From positions 26,203 through 90,202 of the forward strand of contig JAOQAD010000031.1 in assembly GCA_025963775.1 (NCBI GenBank): a stretch of 64,000 nt of DNA, given 5' to 3'. Below are positions 44,247-52,810 of this stretch, in pieces. The position numbers were made by a program, and so were the translations under genes. The stretch comes from Bacteroidota bacterium. GTDB lineage: Bacteria; Bacteroidota; Bacteroidia; 2-12-FULL-35-15. Positions within the stretch are counted from its first letter, which is position 1; the number at the start of each line of letters is the position of its first letter. Under the pieces are notes generated by a model. The model saw only the letters and a list, made by a program, of their open reading frames with translations, was not told the DNA's origin and searched no databases.

Positions 44247-45821
44247 TTACAAGCCGGCTTCTTCCTTTTCAGGGGCTGAAAACAGGAAGAAGGCATTGAA
44301 GAAGGCATAGAACGTAACTCCTACCTGCGTTTCGAGGGTATCTTCCGTTAAAAAGGAGAAAATGGCAACGATAAAGAATGTAAAATAAAGGAAGTGATGG
44401 AAGCGCTTTAAGCGGATGGCCGGGTAGATCAGCGAGAACAGGAACCATCCAAGCCCCAGGAAACCGAAGCCCACCGCAATGGAAAGGTACTGGTTGTGCG
44501 AGCGCAAGCGCCATTCCTTCGCCAGCGTTGTTCCGTTCTTTTCATATTGCTCTGTGAACGCAAGCTGGAGATCGCCTGTACCTACGCCAAACAACGGGTT
44601 TTCCCCGATGATGCCTGCTGCTGCCTTCCAGTATTCGAAGCGCTGCGTGATGGAATGCCCGTTGGCATCGCCGGTCCTGTCATACAGCTGGATCTCCCAG
44701 ATGGTTTCGCAGATGCGCCCTTTCAGCCTCGACATGTAATCCACGTTCGCAATCCCTTTTTCGATCGCCCTGATCTCCTGGTCGGAAAGCTGCTTTACAC
44801 CTTCCGCATCCTTCCTGAGGTCCTTCGAGGCCATGAAGCGTGCGATCGTGTATTTGATCTCATCGCCACGCATATTCTTCCCATTGAAATCAAATGTGCT
44901 GCGCTTGTTCCATTCTTCCTTCAGCTCTTCTTCACAGTAATAGAGCCACACGTAATGCCCGTTCTCTGTTGATGCATCCCAGGAGGTTCCATGCACGTAT
45001 GGGTGGCCATGCGCCGTCAGCTTTTCAAGGCTTGCCTCATCCACAACATCGGTAAGGGCATAGCGCTGCCAGGTGGAATAAATAAAATAACCCGCCCCTG
45101 AAATACAAGCTACAATGGCAAACACAACCGTGTACTTCAATACGTTCCTGTCCGAACGAAGCAGCCTGTACAGCAGGAAAAACGCTGTTGCGAGGAACAG
45201 CACGGAAACACCGGTGATGGATTCTACGAGGATCAGGAACACAAACAGCCAGGCGATCAGTGCGGCATACGCCCATTTCCACCTGCGTTCGGAAGGCTGC
45301 ATGAACAGCCAGGCGCAGGAAAAGATCACCACGCAAATGAGCAGGGCAAGGCGCACATGGGAAATAAAAATGGATACATAGCGCACATCCGCAATTTCGC
45401 GGTGGATCACATCGGTTAAAATAAGCGTACTGATGATGGTGCTCAGCGTTACGGCTGCAGCAAGGAATTTCAGCACCAGGTGCTTCATCTGCTGTGTCAG
45501 CGGTGCAGAAGTTGAGAGGATCAGCGGAAGGACGAACAGCGGAATTTTAATGCGGATATCATTGAATCCAAAAGCAAAATCGGTAGTGTACAGCAGGCCG
45601 ATGAAATGAAGCAGCAAAAATGAGCTTGCTGCAAGGGCCGCTTTATTCCGGAAAAATGACCTGAATTTATTTTTAAGATCGCCTTCGAGGATCCAGTTCA
45701 CAAGCAGGATGATCTGTGAAAGGCTGAGCAGGAATTTCGACAATGGCAAGCCGATCACCAGCAGGATGAGTGAGAAAATATAGATGTATGAATGGTACTT
45801 CCGTGGTAAAAGTGATTTCAT
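44247..45821 (-). CDS. O-antigen ligase family protein
   Basis: 524 residues with about eleven membrane helices and a large periplasmic loop (about 250-395) before the Wzy_C-type motif. The motif WRLRSHNQYLSIAVGFGFLG with a conserved histidine is the signature of O-antigen ligases/polymerases. It would join polysaccharide to lipid A-core or polymerise surface glycan on the periplasmic side. The loop is unusually long and carries charged stretches (KRSTFDFNGKN). It forms a likely unit with the glycosyltransferase at 43293. Confidence 0.88.
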   Translation of the reverse strand: MKSLLPRKYHSYIYIFSLILLVIGLPLSKFLLSLSQIILLVNWILEGDLKNKFRSFFRNKAALAASSFLLLHFIGLLYTTDFAFGFNDIRIKIPLFVLPLILSTSAPLTQQMKHLVLKFLAAAVTLSTIISTLILTDVIHREIADVRYVSIFISHVRLALLICVVIFSCAWLFMQPSERRWKWAYAALIAWLFVFLILVESITGVSVLFLATAFFLLYRLLRSDRNVLKYTVVFAIVACISGAGYFIYSTWQRYALTDVVDEASLEKLTAHGHPYVHGTSWDASTENGHYVWLYYCEEELKEEWNKRSTFDFNGKNMRGDEIKYTIARFMASKDLRKDAEGVKQLSDQEIRAIEKGIANVDYMSRLKGRICETIWEIQLYDRTGDANGHSITQRFEYWKAAAGIIGENPLFGVGTGDLQLAFTEQYEKNGTTLAKEWRLRSHNQYLSIAVGFGFLGLGWFLFSLIYPAIRLKRFHHFLYFTFFIVAIFSFLTEDTLETQVGVTFYAFFNAFFLFSAPEKEEAGL

Positions 45822-45892
45822 ATCTTTTTCCTGAACATTGAGGAACGCAAATGTTGGAAATAAATTGCTATTGAGCTGATTTTATTTAATAA

Positions 45893-45921
45893 AAAAGCAC
45901 CCGGGTATTTCCGGATGCTTT
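45893..45921 (-). terminator. Intrinsic terminator downstream of the S41 protease gene
   Basis: AAAGCACCCGG (45894-45904) pairs imperfectly with CCGGATGCTTT (45911-45921). On the minus strand a T run follows. A half repeat of the TATCGAG family lies between it and the stop codon. Confidence 0.65.
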
Positions 45922-45935
45922 GGTAACAATCTACC

Positions 45936-45980
45936 GCCTTTCCCGATACGTCCGCTGAAAAAGCGGGCACTCGAAATGAC
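45936..45980. repeat. TATCGAG-family repeat, right half only
   Basis: CCTTTCCCGATACGTCCGC, then GCGGGCACTCGAAATGACGG. It follows the plan of the right half of the full element, with a small CGCT/AGCG hairpin. Confidence 0.65.
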
Positions 45981-45998
45981 GGCTGGGGCTCTACGCTT

Positions 45999-47738
45999 TT
46001 AATTCTGCCCTTCGCCGCTTCTTTTTTTATTCAGCTCTTCTTCTCTTTTTGAATCGTAGAATGGCTTGTCCGCTTTAACAATAGTTGTCAGGATCTTCGT
46101 ATAGCGTGCATTGTCATTCAGCACCGCTAATGCTTCCTTCAGCTCATCATCATCCTTCATCGAAGCTTCCAGCCTTCCGTTCTGGAAATAGTAGCGCGAT
46201 GCGATCTCTTCTTCGAGGAACTGCCTGATCTCGGGTTTGTATTTCACAAGGTCATCTTTTTTATTATGCGTGATCTTGATCTTCAGCGCTTCGAGGTCGC
46301 CATTGATCTCATCCAGCGTTTTGTCGGATTTTGCATCTGCCTTCAGCTCTTCCAGCGCCTTCTCAGTTTTGGTGGTGTAATCATAATCTTTCCCGTTGAG
46401 GAAAGCCACAAACTCATCATACTCTGCATCGGTCAGCCTGAAATCCCTTGCCGCAACAATGGTTGGATGCGCGATCCTGTATTTGGTTGCATAATCGAAG
46501 ATGAGGTTCTTTGAAACGAGGCTTGCAAGGATATTGCTGTATTTGCGCGACTCCACAGCCACATCCGGTGTAACACCGCCGCCGTCATAAACGATTCTTC
46601 CGTTCTTTGTTTTGAATGCGGAGATCAGTGAATCAGGCACTTTGTCTACACTGCCATCCTCGTTGCGGTGCGAGTAATCCAGCGCCTGGATGCACCTTCC
46701 GCTTGGGATGTAATATTTTGCAACGGTCACTTTCAGCTGTGCATTGTAGCTCAGCGGCCTTGTCTGCTGCACCAGGCCTTTTCCGTAGGAACGCTGCCCG
46801 ATCACCACTCCCCTGTCGAGGTCCTGTAAAGCGCCGGAAACAATTTCCGAAGCAGATGCAGATCCACGGTCAACAAGAATGGTCATCGGAATGTTCAGGT
46901 CCACGGGCGTATTCAGCGCCTTGTGTGTTTTGTCCCAGTCCTTCACCTTGCCACGTGTGCTCACGATCTCGGTGCCTTTTTCCTCAAATATGTTTACAAT
47001 GTCGATGGCCTCTTTCAGCAATCCGCCCGGGTTTCCGCGCAGATCGAAGATCACTGATTTCAGCTCAGGGTTCTTTTTTAATTCCAGCAACGCTTCCTTC
47101 ACTTCTCCCGCCGCATTTTCAGTAAAGCCGGTAAGCTTGATGTAACCTACATTCTGGTTCACCATTCCGAAGTACGATACACTTTTGATCTTGATCTCTT
47201 CGCGGTTCACCACTTTCTCCAATGGCTTTTTTTCGCCTTCACGCTCGATCACTAATTTGATCGCCGTGCTTGGCTGTCCTTTCAGGATCTTGCTGATGTC
47301 ATCCGTTTTTTTGCCTTTTGCATCAATGTCGTTTATCTTGAGGATCTTGTCACCTGCACGCAGATCGGCCTTCTGCGCCGGGAAGCCTTCATACGGCTCC
47401 GAGATCACCACGTAATCGCCCTGCTGGCGGATGAGCGCACCCACGCCGCCGTACTGGCCGGTGGTCATGTAACGGTAATCCTCGATCTCCGATTCAGGAA
47501 TGTAATTCGTGTAAGGATCCAGCGAACCGAGCATATCATCGATGCCTTTTTTCATCAGGTCGCCGGGATTGGTCTCATCCACGTAATAAATGTTCAGCTC
47601 CCTGAAGAGCGTTGCGAAGATGTCGAGGTTCTTGGATACCTCGAAATAATTGTCCACGAAGCTGTACGACAACAGTGCATAACCACCGATGAGCCCGGTG
47701 ATCATTACGATCTTGAATTTTTTTACGAATGTTTTCAT
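45999..47738 (-). CDS. S41-family C-terminal processing peptidase
   Basis: 579 residues. An N-terminal membrane anchor (about 10-28) is followed by a PDZ domain (about 95-170; GGVGALIRQQ) and the S41 core. The catalytic Ser is S295 in DRGSASASE and Lys K320 in RSYGKGLVQ, exactly 25 residues apart as in Tsp. The Gly-rich FDLRGNPGGLL is also present. A long Lys/Glu-rich C-terminal extension (about 440-579) follows. It processes or degrades periplasmic proteins. yidD lies 48 bases upstream in the same direction. Confidence 0.95.
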   Translation of the reverse strand: MKTFVKKFKIVMITGLIGGYALLSYSFVDNYFEVSKNLDIFATLFRELNIYYVDETNPGDLMKKGIDDMLGSLDPYTNYIPESEIEDYRYMTTGQYGGVGALIRQQGDYVVISEPYEGFPAQKADLRAGDKILKINDIDAKGKKTDDISKILKGQPSTAIKLVIEREGEKKPLEKVVNREEIKIKSVSYFGMVNQNVGYIKLTGFTENAAGEVKEALLELKKNPELKSVIFDLRGNPGGLLKEAIDIVNIFEEKGTEIVSTRGKVKDWDKTHKALNTPVDLNIPMTILVDRGSASASEIVSGALQDLDRGVVIGQRSYGKGLVQQTRPLSYNAQLKVTVAKYYIPSGRCIQALDYSHRNEDGSVDKVPDSLISAFKTKNGRIVYDGGGVTPDVAVESRKYSNILASLVSKNLIFDYATKYRIAHPTIVAARDFRLTDAEYDEFVAFLNGKDYDYTTKTEKALEELKADAKSDKTLDEINGDLEALKIKITHNKKDDLVKYKPEIRQFLEEEIASRYYFQNGRLEASMKDDDELKEALAVLNDNARYTKILTTIVKADKPFYDSKREEELNKKRSGEGQN

Positions 47739-47786
47739 AACCTGGTTTTTACTGAAAATGTATTTTATAAAATATCGTGCTCGCCA

Positions 47787-48026
47787 TCAGGGAACCGGGT
47801 CGTGCCCGTGGCCTCCCCAGGGATGGCAGGAGGCAATGCGCTTGGCCGCAAGGTAGCCTCCTTTGAAGGGGCCGTACTTCCTGATCGCTTCAATGCCGTA
47901 CGCTGAGCAGGATGGTGTGTACCTGCAGGCAGGGCCCAGCAAAGGAGAAATACTGTACTGGTATAATCTGATCAGGCCAATGAACAGGTAATTTAAAGGA
48001 ACTGTAACGATCTTAAGGTATTGCAT
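47787..48026 (-). CDS. yidD: Membrane protein insertion efficiency factor YidD
   Basis: 79 residues: [20 protein letters not shown], then [20 protein letters not shown] and [18 protein letters not shown], the full YidD family pattern with the Cys residues. It assists insertion of inner-membrane proteins. Its start overlaps rnpA by 14 bases, so translation is probably coupled. Confidence 0.96.
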   Translation of the reverse strand: MQYLKIVTVPLNYLFIGLIRLYQYSISPLLGPACRYTPSCSAYGIEAIRKYGPFKGGYLAAKRIASCHPWGGHGHDPVP

Positions 48027-48399
48027 CGGGATTGATTTCCGCTGTTAAACGCTGCAGCAGCTTTATTATTTTCTCTTCCACTTCTTTGTATTCCGCAATA
48101 TTCCTGCCTGTATACAAGAGCACCATGTAAATGCTTTTCGGGCTGATCTTCTCGTAAAGCGATCCCTTGTTTTTGCGATACGCTTCTCTTATCCTTCTCT
48201 TCAGTAAATTCCGGTCGACAGCCTTTTTAAAATTCCGTTTCGGGACTGTGATGACCACCTGTGCAGGCTGCTCTTCCTTTTCGGCGGCTTCCAGCCAAAT
48301 CAGCTTAAAGGAAGGGCCGGTAATGATCCTGCCTGTTTCAAACACTTTATCAATGATCACCTTGCTGCATAAGCGCTCGGATTTTGTAAATGTTTGCAT
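48013..48399 (-). CDS. rnpA: Ribonuclease P protein component
   Basis: 128 residues from the ATG at 48399. Motifs: [20 protein letters not shown] at the start, [17 protein letters not shown], and the RNR box [17 protein letters not shown]. It binds RNase P RNA for tRNA 5' maturation; the rnpB RNA gene is not in this window. An in-frame start at 48435 would add 12 residues that do not look conserved. The order rnpA-yidD is usual in bacteria. Confidence 0.95.
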   Translation of the reverse strand: MQTFTKSERLCSKVIIDKVFETGRIITGPSFKLIWLEAAEKEEQPAQVVITVPKRNFKKAVDRNLLKRRIREAYRKNKGSLYEKISPKSIYMVLLYTGRNIAEYKEVEEKIIKLLQRLTAEINPDAIP

Positions 48400-48487
48400 T
48401 GTTATAAAGGTAGAATTAATAAAGCGAAAAAACACGAAAATTGTGATGGATGAGTACTAATTTACACAAGCGGTAAAAGCGGATGGA

Positions 48488-49240
48488 TTATTTTGCTGCC
48501 TTGTTTGCCGCCACAATGTACTGTTCCAGGGCCATGGTCATGGAAGGCGCTTTGGGGTTCGGCGCGTGGATATCGAGGCGCAGGCCGGCTTCTTTCACCG
48601 CTTCCGCAGTGGTTGGCCCGAAGCAGGCAATGCGTGTTTTATTCTGCTTGAATTTAGGAAAGTTCTTGAACAGGGAGCGGATCCCCGCCGGGCTGAAAAA
48701 TACCAGCACATCGTAGTTCACATTCGCAAGGTCGCTCAGGTCGCTGGCCACGGTGCGGAACATCACGGCTTTTGAATATTTGATCTTCTGCTCATCCAGC
48801 TTGTCGGCGATCTCTTCCTTGGCGATATCAGAGCATGGCAGGAGGAAATTTTCCTGCTTGTGCTTTTTGATCACTTCCATGAGGTCGACAATGGTTTGCT
48901 TTCCGTGGAAGATCTTGCGTTTGCGGTACAGTACGTATTTCTGGAGGTAATAAGCGGTGGATTCTGAAACGCAGAAGTATTTCATGGTCTCAGGAACGGT
49001 AAGGCGCATTTCCTGGCACATGCGGAAATAGTGGTCCACGGCATTGCGGCTGGTCATGATCACCGCAGTGTGGTCAAGTATGTTCACTTTATCTTTTCGG
49101 AAATCCTGGGCAGGCACGCCTTCAACGTGTATAAAAGGACGGAAATCGATCTTTACATTGCATTTCTTTGCAAGATCAAAATACGGGGATTTATCTCCCT
49201 CCGGCTTAGGCTGACTTACGAGTAAAGTTTTTACTTTCAA
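48488..49240 (-). CDS. hemD: Uroporphyrinogen-III synthase-like protein, TTG start
   Basis: 250 residues. HemD cyclises hydroxymethylbilane in tetrapyrrole synthesis. The patterns VKTLLVSQPKPEGDKSPYFD, AVIMTSRNAVDHYFRM, NFLLPCSDIAKEEIADKL and CFGPTTAEAVKEAGLRLDIH fit the two-lobed HemD fold. No ATG is available upstream in frame. The best start is the TTG at 49240, giving MKVKTLLVSQPKP, while another TTG at 49264 would add eight residues. It lies next to the DUF4271 gene, an arrangement usual in Bacteroidota. Confidence 0.9.
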   Translation of the reverse strand: MKVKTLLVSQPKPEGDKSPYFDLAKKCNVKIDFRPFIHVEGVPAQDFRKDKVNILDHTAVIMTSRNAVDHYFRMCQEMRLTVPETMKYFCVSESTAYYLQKYVLYRKRKIFHGKQTIVDLMEVIKKHKQENFLLPCSDIAKEEIADKLDEQKIKYSKAVMFRTVASDLSDLANVNYDVLVFFSPAGIRSLFKNFPKFKQNKTRIACFGPTTAEAVKEAGLRLDIHAPNPKAPSMTMALEQYIVAANKAAK

Positions 49241-49291
49241 TTTTGTGCGTTTTATGTTAAACAAACAAAACCTTTATCCTTTTTAACGGCC

Positions 49292-50038
49292 TTATGCAAT
49301 GTAGCGCATAAATAATTTCACCAGAATAACAAAGGGTACTATTTCAAGGGTGCAAAGATATAAAAATAAATAGAATTTAGAAACTCTATTGCTGCTAAAG
49401 CCAATTACAATTCCCCTCAGCAAGCGGATGCACAGGAAACCGGCAAGGAAAAAAACACCTGTGTAAATAAACACGAGCGGGTTTACCTGCTTCACAAATT
49501 CGAGGCAGGTCACTACAGGAAGCATGAACAGCCCGAGAATGTTAACGAAGATGAGCATTGCGGTGGAATAATCGAGGGCTTCCTTTCCCACTTTAAAGAT
49601 AAACCCGGAAAGCCGGATGGTGATGTATTTTACGAGGTACGTCAGCATAAGGCCAAGAGCAATGGTGCTGTACATTGCAATCCTGCCCATTTTCAGGTCT
49701 ATTCCCGTATACTCGATCACCTGCCCTATAAACAGGGGAATGGTGAACAGGAACAGCAGCGACAACAAAAAGCCAACACGGTTGGATGCCGAGTATTCAT
49801 CCCGGGAAAGCTGTCCCCCCGAGCGGTTCACATAAAATCCCCTTACCAGCTGGTTCAGCTTTTTTGCATTGGAAACATACAGCCATACGAAGGTGCAGAA
49901 GGAAACAAAAAGGATGAGCGCCACCAGGTAATCGTAGCTGGTGAGATGAATGAGCGGCTTTACATGCCGTGGCTGAAGCTCGTGCTGCTGAAAGATGGAC
50001 GGCGCCAGGGTGGTATCTGCAGCAGGCAAAACGGACAT
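49292..50038 (-). CDS. DUF4271 membrane protein
   Basis: 248 residues from the ATG at 50038; a GTG at 50062 would add eight residues. About seven membrane helices follow a polar N-terminus: DYLVALILFVSFCTFVWLYV, GFLLSLLFLFTIPLFIGQVI, MLTYLVKYITIRLSGFIF, then IFVNILGLFMLPVVTCLEFV, matching the DUF4271 family found almost only in Bacteroidota. It lies 51 bases before hemD, as is usual in the phylum. Function unknown. Confidence 0.92.
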   Translation of the reverse strand: MSVLPAADTTLAPSIFQQHELQPRHVKPLIHLTSYDYLVALILFVSFCTFVWLYVSNAKKLNQLVRGFYVNRSGGQLSRDEYSASNRVGFLLSLLFLFTIPLFIGQVIEYTGIDLKMGRIAMYSTIALGLMLTYLVKYITIRLSGFIFKVGKEALDYSTAMLIFVNILGLFMLPVVTCLEFVKQVNPLVFIYTGVFFLAGFLCIRLLRGIVIGFSSNRVSKFYLFLYLCTLEIVPFVILVKLFMRYIA

Positions 50039-50067
50039 GGTGTGTGGGTTTGTTTCAGGCACAGCAG

Positions 50068-50075
50068 CAAAGTTA
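50068..50075 (-). promoter_or_regulatory. Candidate -7 element of the DUF4271-hemD pair
   Basis: The minus strand reads TAACTTTG, matching TAnnTTTG, 29 bases before the ATG at 50038. No -33 element is visible. Confidence 0.45.
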
Positions 50076-50095
50076 ATTCTTTTGCTGTTTTAAAT

Positions 50096-50124
50096 GAAAA
50101 AAGGCTATTCAAAATGAATAGCCT
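50096..50124 (-). terminator. Intrinsic terminator of the DUF5777-YceI unit
   Basis: AGGCTATTC (50102-50110) pairs with GAATAGCCT (50116-50124), with a T run on the minus strand. Three hairpin repeats lie between it and the stop codon at 50318. Confidence 0.8.
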
Positions 50125-50148
50125 GTTGAAAACGTGCGTGGAAGTGCT

Positions 50149-50188
50149 TGTTCTCGATACGCTCGTAACTCGCTACTCGAACTGACGC
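50149..50188. repeat. TATCGAG-family repeat, right half
   Basis: CTTGTTCTCGATACGCTCG, then CGCTACTCGAACTGACGCT. First of three copies packed into 50149-50315. Confidence 0.7.
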
Positions 50189-50205
50189 TATAAACACTTC
50201 AGGAT

Positions 50206-50246
50206 GTCAATCGGGTTCGACCGAAGGAGAGTATCGGGAAGTGATT
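50206..50246. repeat. TATCGAG-family repeat, left half
   Basis: GTCAATCGGGTTCGACCG, then AGAGTATCGGGAAGTGATT. It is nearly the same as the left-half copy at 31844. Confidence 0.7.
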
Positions 50247-50268
50247 CTAAACGAAATGTCATTCCCGC

Positions 50269-50315
50269 CTGTTCTCGATACGTCCTTCCGAATAGGAAGG
50301 ACACTCGAACTGACG
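50269..50315. repeat. TATCGAG-family repeat, right half
   Basis: CCTGTTCTCGATACGTCCTT, a small hairpin CCTTCC/GGAAGG, then ACACTCGAACTGACGG. Together with 50206 it rebuilds the full left-right order of the 8119 element, with about 20 bases between the halves. Confidence 0.7.
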
Positions 50316-50317
50316 GT

Positions 50318-51316
50318 TTACCCCTTCGGCCCCGGAACAGCAGCGTGATGCTTTTTCTTGGTCAGGTTGAACACCCTTGAAATGTTGAAGCCGAACTTAT
50401 AGCCGCCTTTCAGCCAGTTATCAGTGGTATTCGGAATGTAATTGTTCTCGATGATACCGGATGCGTTGGTGAAATTCAGGTGGAACACGTGCCCTCCTGT
50501 TTCTATCTCGATACCGATCGCAAGCGGGTTGTAGAAGGGATTTGCGCTGTTGTTGGTACGGTATTCCGAAAAGGTGTAAAAGTAATCGGCGATAAGGGCA
50601 ACGCGTTTGGTAAGTTTCAGCCTGAAGCCGCCACCGATAGAGATCAGGTCGTTTGTCTCTTCCTTGCCGTTGCCGGGATTCACATTCGCGAGCACAAAGT
50701 TACGGTGCTGGTAGGTTGGGATCAGCTCGATGGATAAGCGGGAGCCGAATTTACGGGCAATGAGAAGCTGTGTAACATACGAAAAGCGGTGAACATCATT
50801 CTGTTTGAATTTGGAAGATGTCCTGTCTACGCCGTTGTAAAACTGGTCGGCAGTCTGCGGGTTATAGCTCATATCGCCATAAAGTGCCATGGAAACCGGA
50901 ATGTGATTGTCGGTGGTTTGGGTGAGAAAGCGATACTTCACCAATCCATCGACCATCTCGTTCATCTTGCTGCGTGCAACGCCCAGCGTGAGGTTGTCAG
51001 TGATCCCGAAATCAAAGGAGATGCGGATATCGGTTGAGTTATCGAACCCGTAAAGCGTATGCCCTCCGCCGCCGCTTTCCGTACCGATATTCCCGAAACG
51101 GTGGGTAACCCTGAAATCCATGGTCCCTTTTTTCACTGTTTCGGTCGATTGCGCATTGATGACCTTCGAGGTTTTGAATGTAGCAATGACCTTATCATGC
51201 GTTTTTTTAGCGCCTGTGGAATCAAGCAGGTTCAGCAGGTCGTCCTGTGCGAATGCACCGCTTACCGGGAGAACAAAAAGAAAAGCAATAATCGTTTTTT
51301 TGTTGAATAGCATCAT
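50318..51316 (-). CDS. DUF5777 family outer-membrane beta-barrel protein
   Basis: 332 residues, signal peptide (MMLFNKKTIIAFLFVLPVSG, cut near AQ). The mature part alternates hydrophobic and polar residues as a barrel: TMDFRVTHRFGNIG, DIRISFDFGITDNLTLGVAR, RFSYVTQLLIARKF and GGHVFHLNFTNASGI. It matches DUF5777, usually encoded beside YceI and a cytochrome-like lipoprotein, as here. It ends in a cationic tail. Function unknown; a porin-like or lipid-handling role is possible. Confidence 0.9.
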   Translation of the reverse strand: MMLFNKKTIIAFLFVLPVSGAFAQDDLLNLLDSTGAKKTHDKVIATFKTSKVINAQSTETVKKGTMDFRVTHRFGNIGTESGGGGHTLYGFDNSTDIRISFDFGITDNLTLGVARSKMNEMVDGLVKYRFLTQTTDNHIPVSMALYGDMSYNPQTADQFYNGVDRTSSKFKQNDVHRFSYVTQLLIARKFGSRLSIELIPTYQHRNFVLANVNPGNGKEETNDLISIGGGFRLKLTKRVALIADYFYTFSEYRTNNSANPFYNPLAIGIEIETGGHVFHLNFTNASGIIENNYIPNTTDNWLKGGYKFGFNISRVFNLTKKKHHAAVPGPKG

Positions 51317-51324
51317 ACCGTCAA

Positions 51325-51870
51325 TTACTTTTTATAAGGTTCTAATATTGCATTTAATTTTACATCCACATCTTCTGCAATGTTCTGTACATACAGGCTT
51401 GGCACCTTGATGCCGTGGTCGGCGATGTGGATCTTGAATTTGCTGCTGATGGTGATCTCCTGCCCTTTTACTTTCACAATGCCATCGATGGTACGTTCTT
51501 TCTCCACCCCGTGGATCAGGAGCTTCCCGGTGATCGTCACCTTATATTCGCCGTCTTTTGTCCAGTCTACCGCTTCATTGATCTTCCCTTTGAAAACAGC
51601 AGTCGGATACTTTTCTGTTTCCATGTAATTCTCATTGAAATGCTCCTGCATCAATGGCTTTTCGAACTGGAAGGCGCTGATCGCGATCTTCATCTGCACA
51701 TCGTTGGTGGCCGTGTTGATGATCGGCTTGCAGGCCTTGTTCAGGGCTTCAATGTCTTCAAGCGGTGAAGCGGAAAAGAAGCTGATCTCGCAGGTTTTCG
51801 CGATGTAGATCTGCGCGCTCATTGCCGAACTCAATGCCAGCGTTACTAAGGATAATGCTAATTTTTTCAT
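51325..51870 (-). CDS. YceI-family protein, secreted
   Basis: 181 residues from the ATG at 51870, signal peptide MKKLALSLVTLALSSAMSA. The YceI lipocalin-like barrel follows: IYIAKTCEISFFSASPLEDI, MKIAISAFQFEKPLMQEHFN, YPTAVFKGKI, and GKLLIHGVEKERTIDGIVKV. YceI proteins bind isoprenoid-type lipids in the periplasm. It lies 8 bases before the DUF5777 gene and is probably transcribed with it. Confidence 0.92.
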   Translation of the reverse strand: MKKLALSLVTLALSSAMSAQIYIAKTCEISFFSASPLEDIEALNKACKPIINTATNDVQMKIAISAFQFEKPLMQEHFNENYMETEKYPTAVFKGKINEAVDWTKDGEYKVTITGKLLIHGVEKERTIDGIVKVKGQEITISSKFKIHIADHGIKVPSLYVQNIAEDVDVKLNAILEPYKK

Positions 51871-51917
51871 GGTTTCTGATTTAAATGTGGTGTGATAAAA
51901 CAACTATTGTGCCTGCA

Positions 51918-52274
51918 TTAATTGTTGGGAGCACCCTGCTTGATCCAGCAGTTGATCATTTTTCGCTGCTCTTCGCTGATGGTCGGTGAACCCGCCTGTG
52001 GCATATCTTTCAGGTCGACCACCCTGTTCTTCAGGGAGCCGTTATCCGCTTTTTGCTTGAGCTCGGCATAGGTTGTGAAATCACCTGTTCCGCTTCCGCC
52101 TGCAGTGTGGCAGCTGATGCAATAGTCGGTCATGATCGGGGCAATATCAGTTGAATAGGAAACCGTGGAATCGCAGTTGTCTGTATCCGTTATGGGAACA
52201 GGGCCTTTGTCGGAAGTACAGGCAACCCAATACCCCAGCACAGGAATGAGTAAAAGGAGTTTTTTCATTTTCAT
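51918..52274 (-). CDS. c-type cytochrome-like lipoprotein
   Basis: 118 residues from the ATG at 52274. A lipoprotein signal peptide ends at C19 (lipobox WVAC), and a single haem-binding motif CISCH lies at 52-56 in SYSTDIAPIMTDYCISCHTA. The C-terminal CWIKQGAPNN is the usual end of such one-haem domains. It would carry an electron in the periplasm. It is followed by the YceI gene, an association seen widely in Bacteroidota. The role of the trio is not known to me. Confidence 0.88.
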   Translation of the reverse strand: MKMKKLLLLIPVLGYWVACTSDKGPVPITDTDNCDSTVSYSTDIAPIMTDYCISCHTAGGSGTGDFTTYAELKQKADNGSLKNRVVDLKDMPQAGSPTISEEQRKMINCWIKQGAPNN

Positions 52275-52285
52275 CTCAGTTTGTA

Positions 52286-52293
52286 CAAATATA
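52286..52293 (-). promoter_or_regulatory. Candidate -7 element of the cytochrome-YceI-DUF5777 unit
   Basis: The minus strand reads TATATTTG, a full consensus match, 11 bases before the ATG at 52274. No clear -33 TTG/TTTG is seen. Confidence 0.45.
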
Positions 52294-52369
52294 TAATTTA
52301 AATGGAATAAGGAAAGTAAATCTGTCTTGGATTTTTTAATGTTCTGCTTGCACTTTTCAGGCTTCACAT

Positions 52370-52807
52370 TTACTTTTTATCGTAATTTTTTTCGGTTGCC
52401 GTATTTCCCTTTTCATCCCAGAACACCCATTTCCCGCTTTCGAGATCCTGCGTGTAATAGCCTTCATAGCGCTTCTTCTCGTTCTCGTACCAGGTGGTGG
52501 TCTTTCCATCCTTTTTGCCGTCTTTGAAAGTGGTTTCACTCCAGGGCGCACCGTTCTCATAATAACTTTTCCAGAGTCCGTCACGCTTTCCATCCTTCAT
52601 CATCCCGCGCATTTTGATCACGCCGTTCGTGTAGTACTGGATGTACTCTCCGTTGCTGATGACGGAATCTTTCTTGCCATCTTTAGCCGGCATATCTGCA
52701 GTTAAGGTATCGTGCTGCACAGCGGCGGCATCTGTTGCCTGCCCGTTGTTTTCCCTACAGGCAAACATGCAGCAGCACAGCAAAAAAAGCATTGCAATTC
52801 TTCTCAT
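52370..52807 (-). CDS. MORN_2-repeat lipoprotein
   Basis: 145 residues. A lipoprotein signal peptide with Cys at 17 (lipobox MFAC) is followed by three or four MORN_2 repeats: GEYIQYYTNGVIKMRGMMKD, GLWKSYYENGAPWSETTFKD and GKWVFWDEKGNTATEKNYD. It resembles the larger MORN protein at 32885. It starts 3 bases after the stop of the polyprenyl synthase gene, so it is probably read with it, although no functional link is evident. Confidence 0.88.
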   Translation of the reverse strand: MRRIAMLFLLCCCMFACRENNGQATDAAAVQHDTLTADMPAKDGKKDSVISNGEYIQYYTNGVIKMRGMMKDGKRDGLWKSYYENGAPWSETTFKDGKKDGKTTTWYENEKKRYEGYYTQDLESGKWVFWDEKGNTATEKNYDKK

Positions 52808-52810
52808 AAA

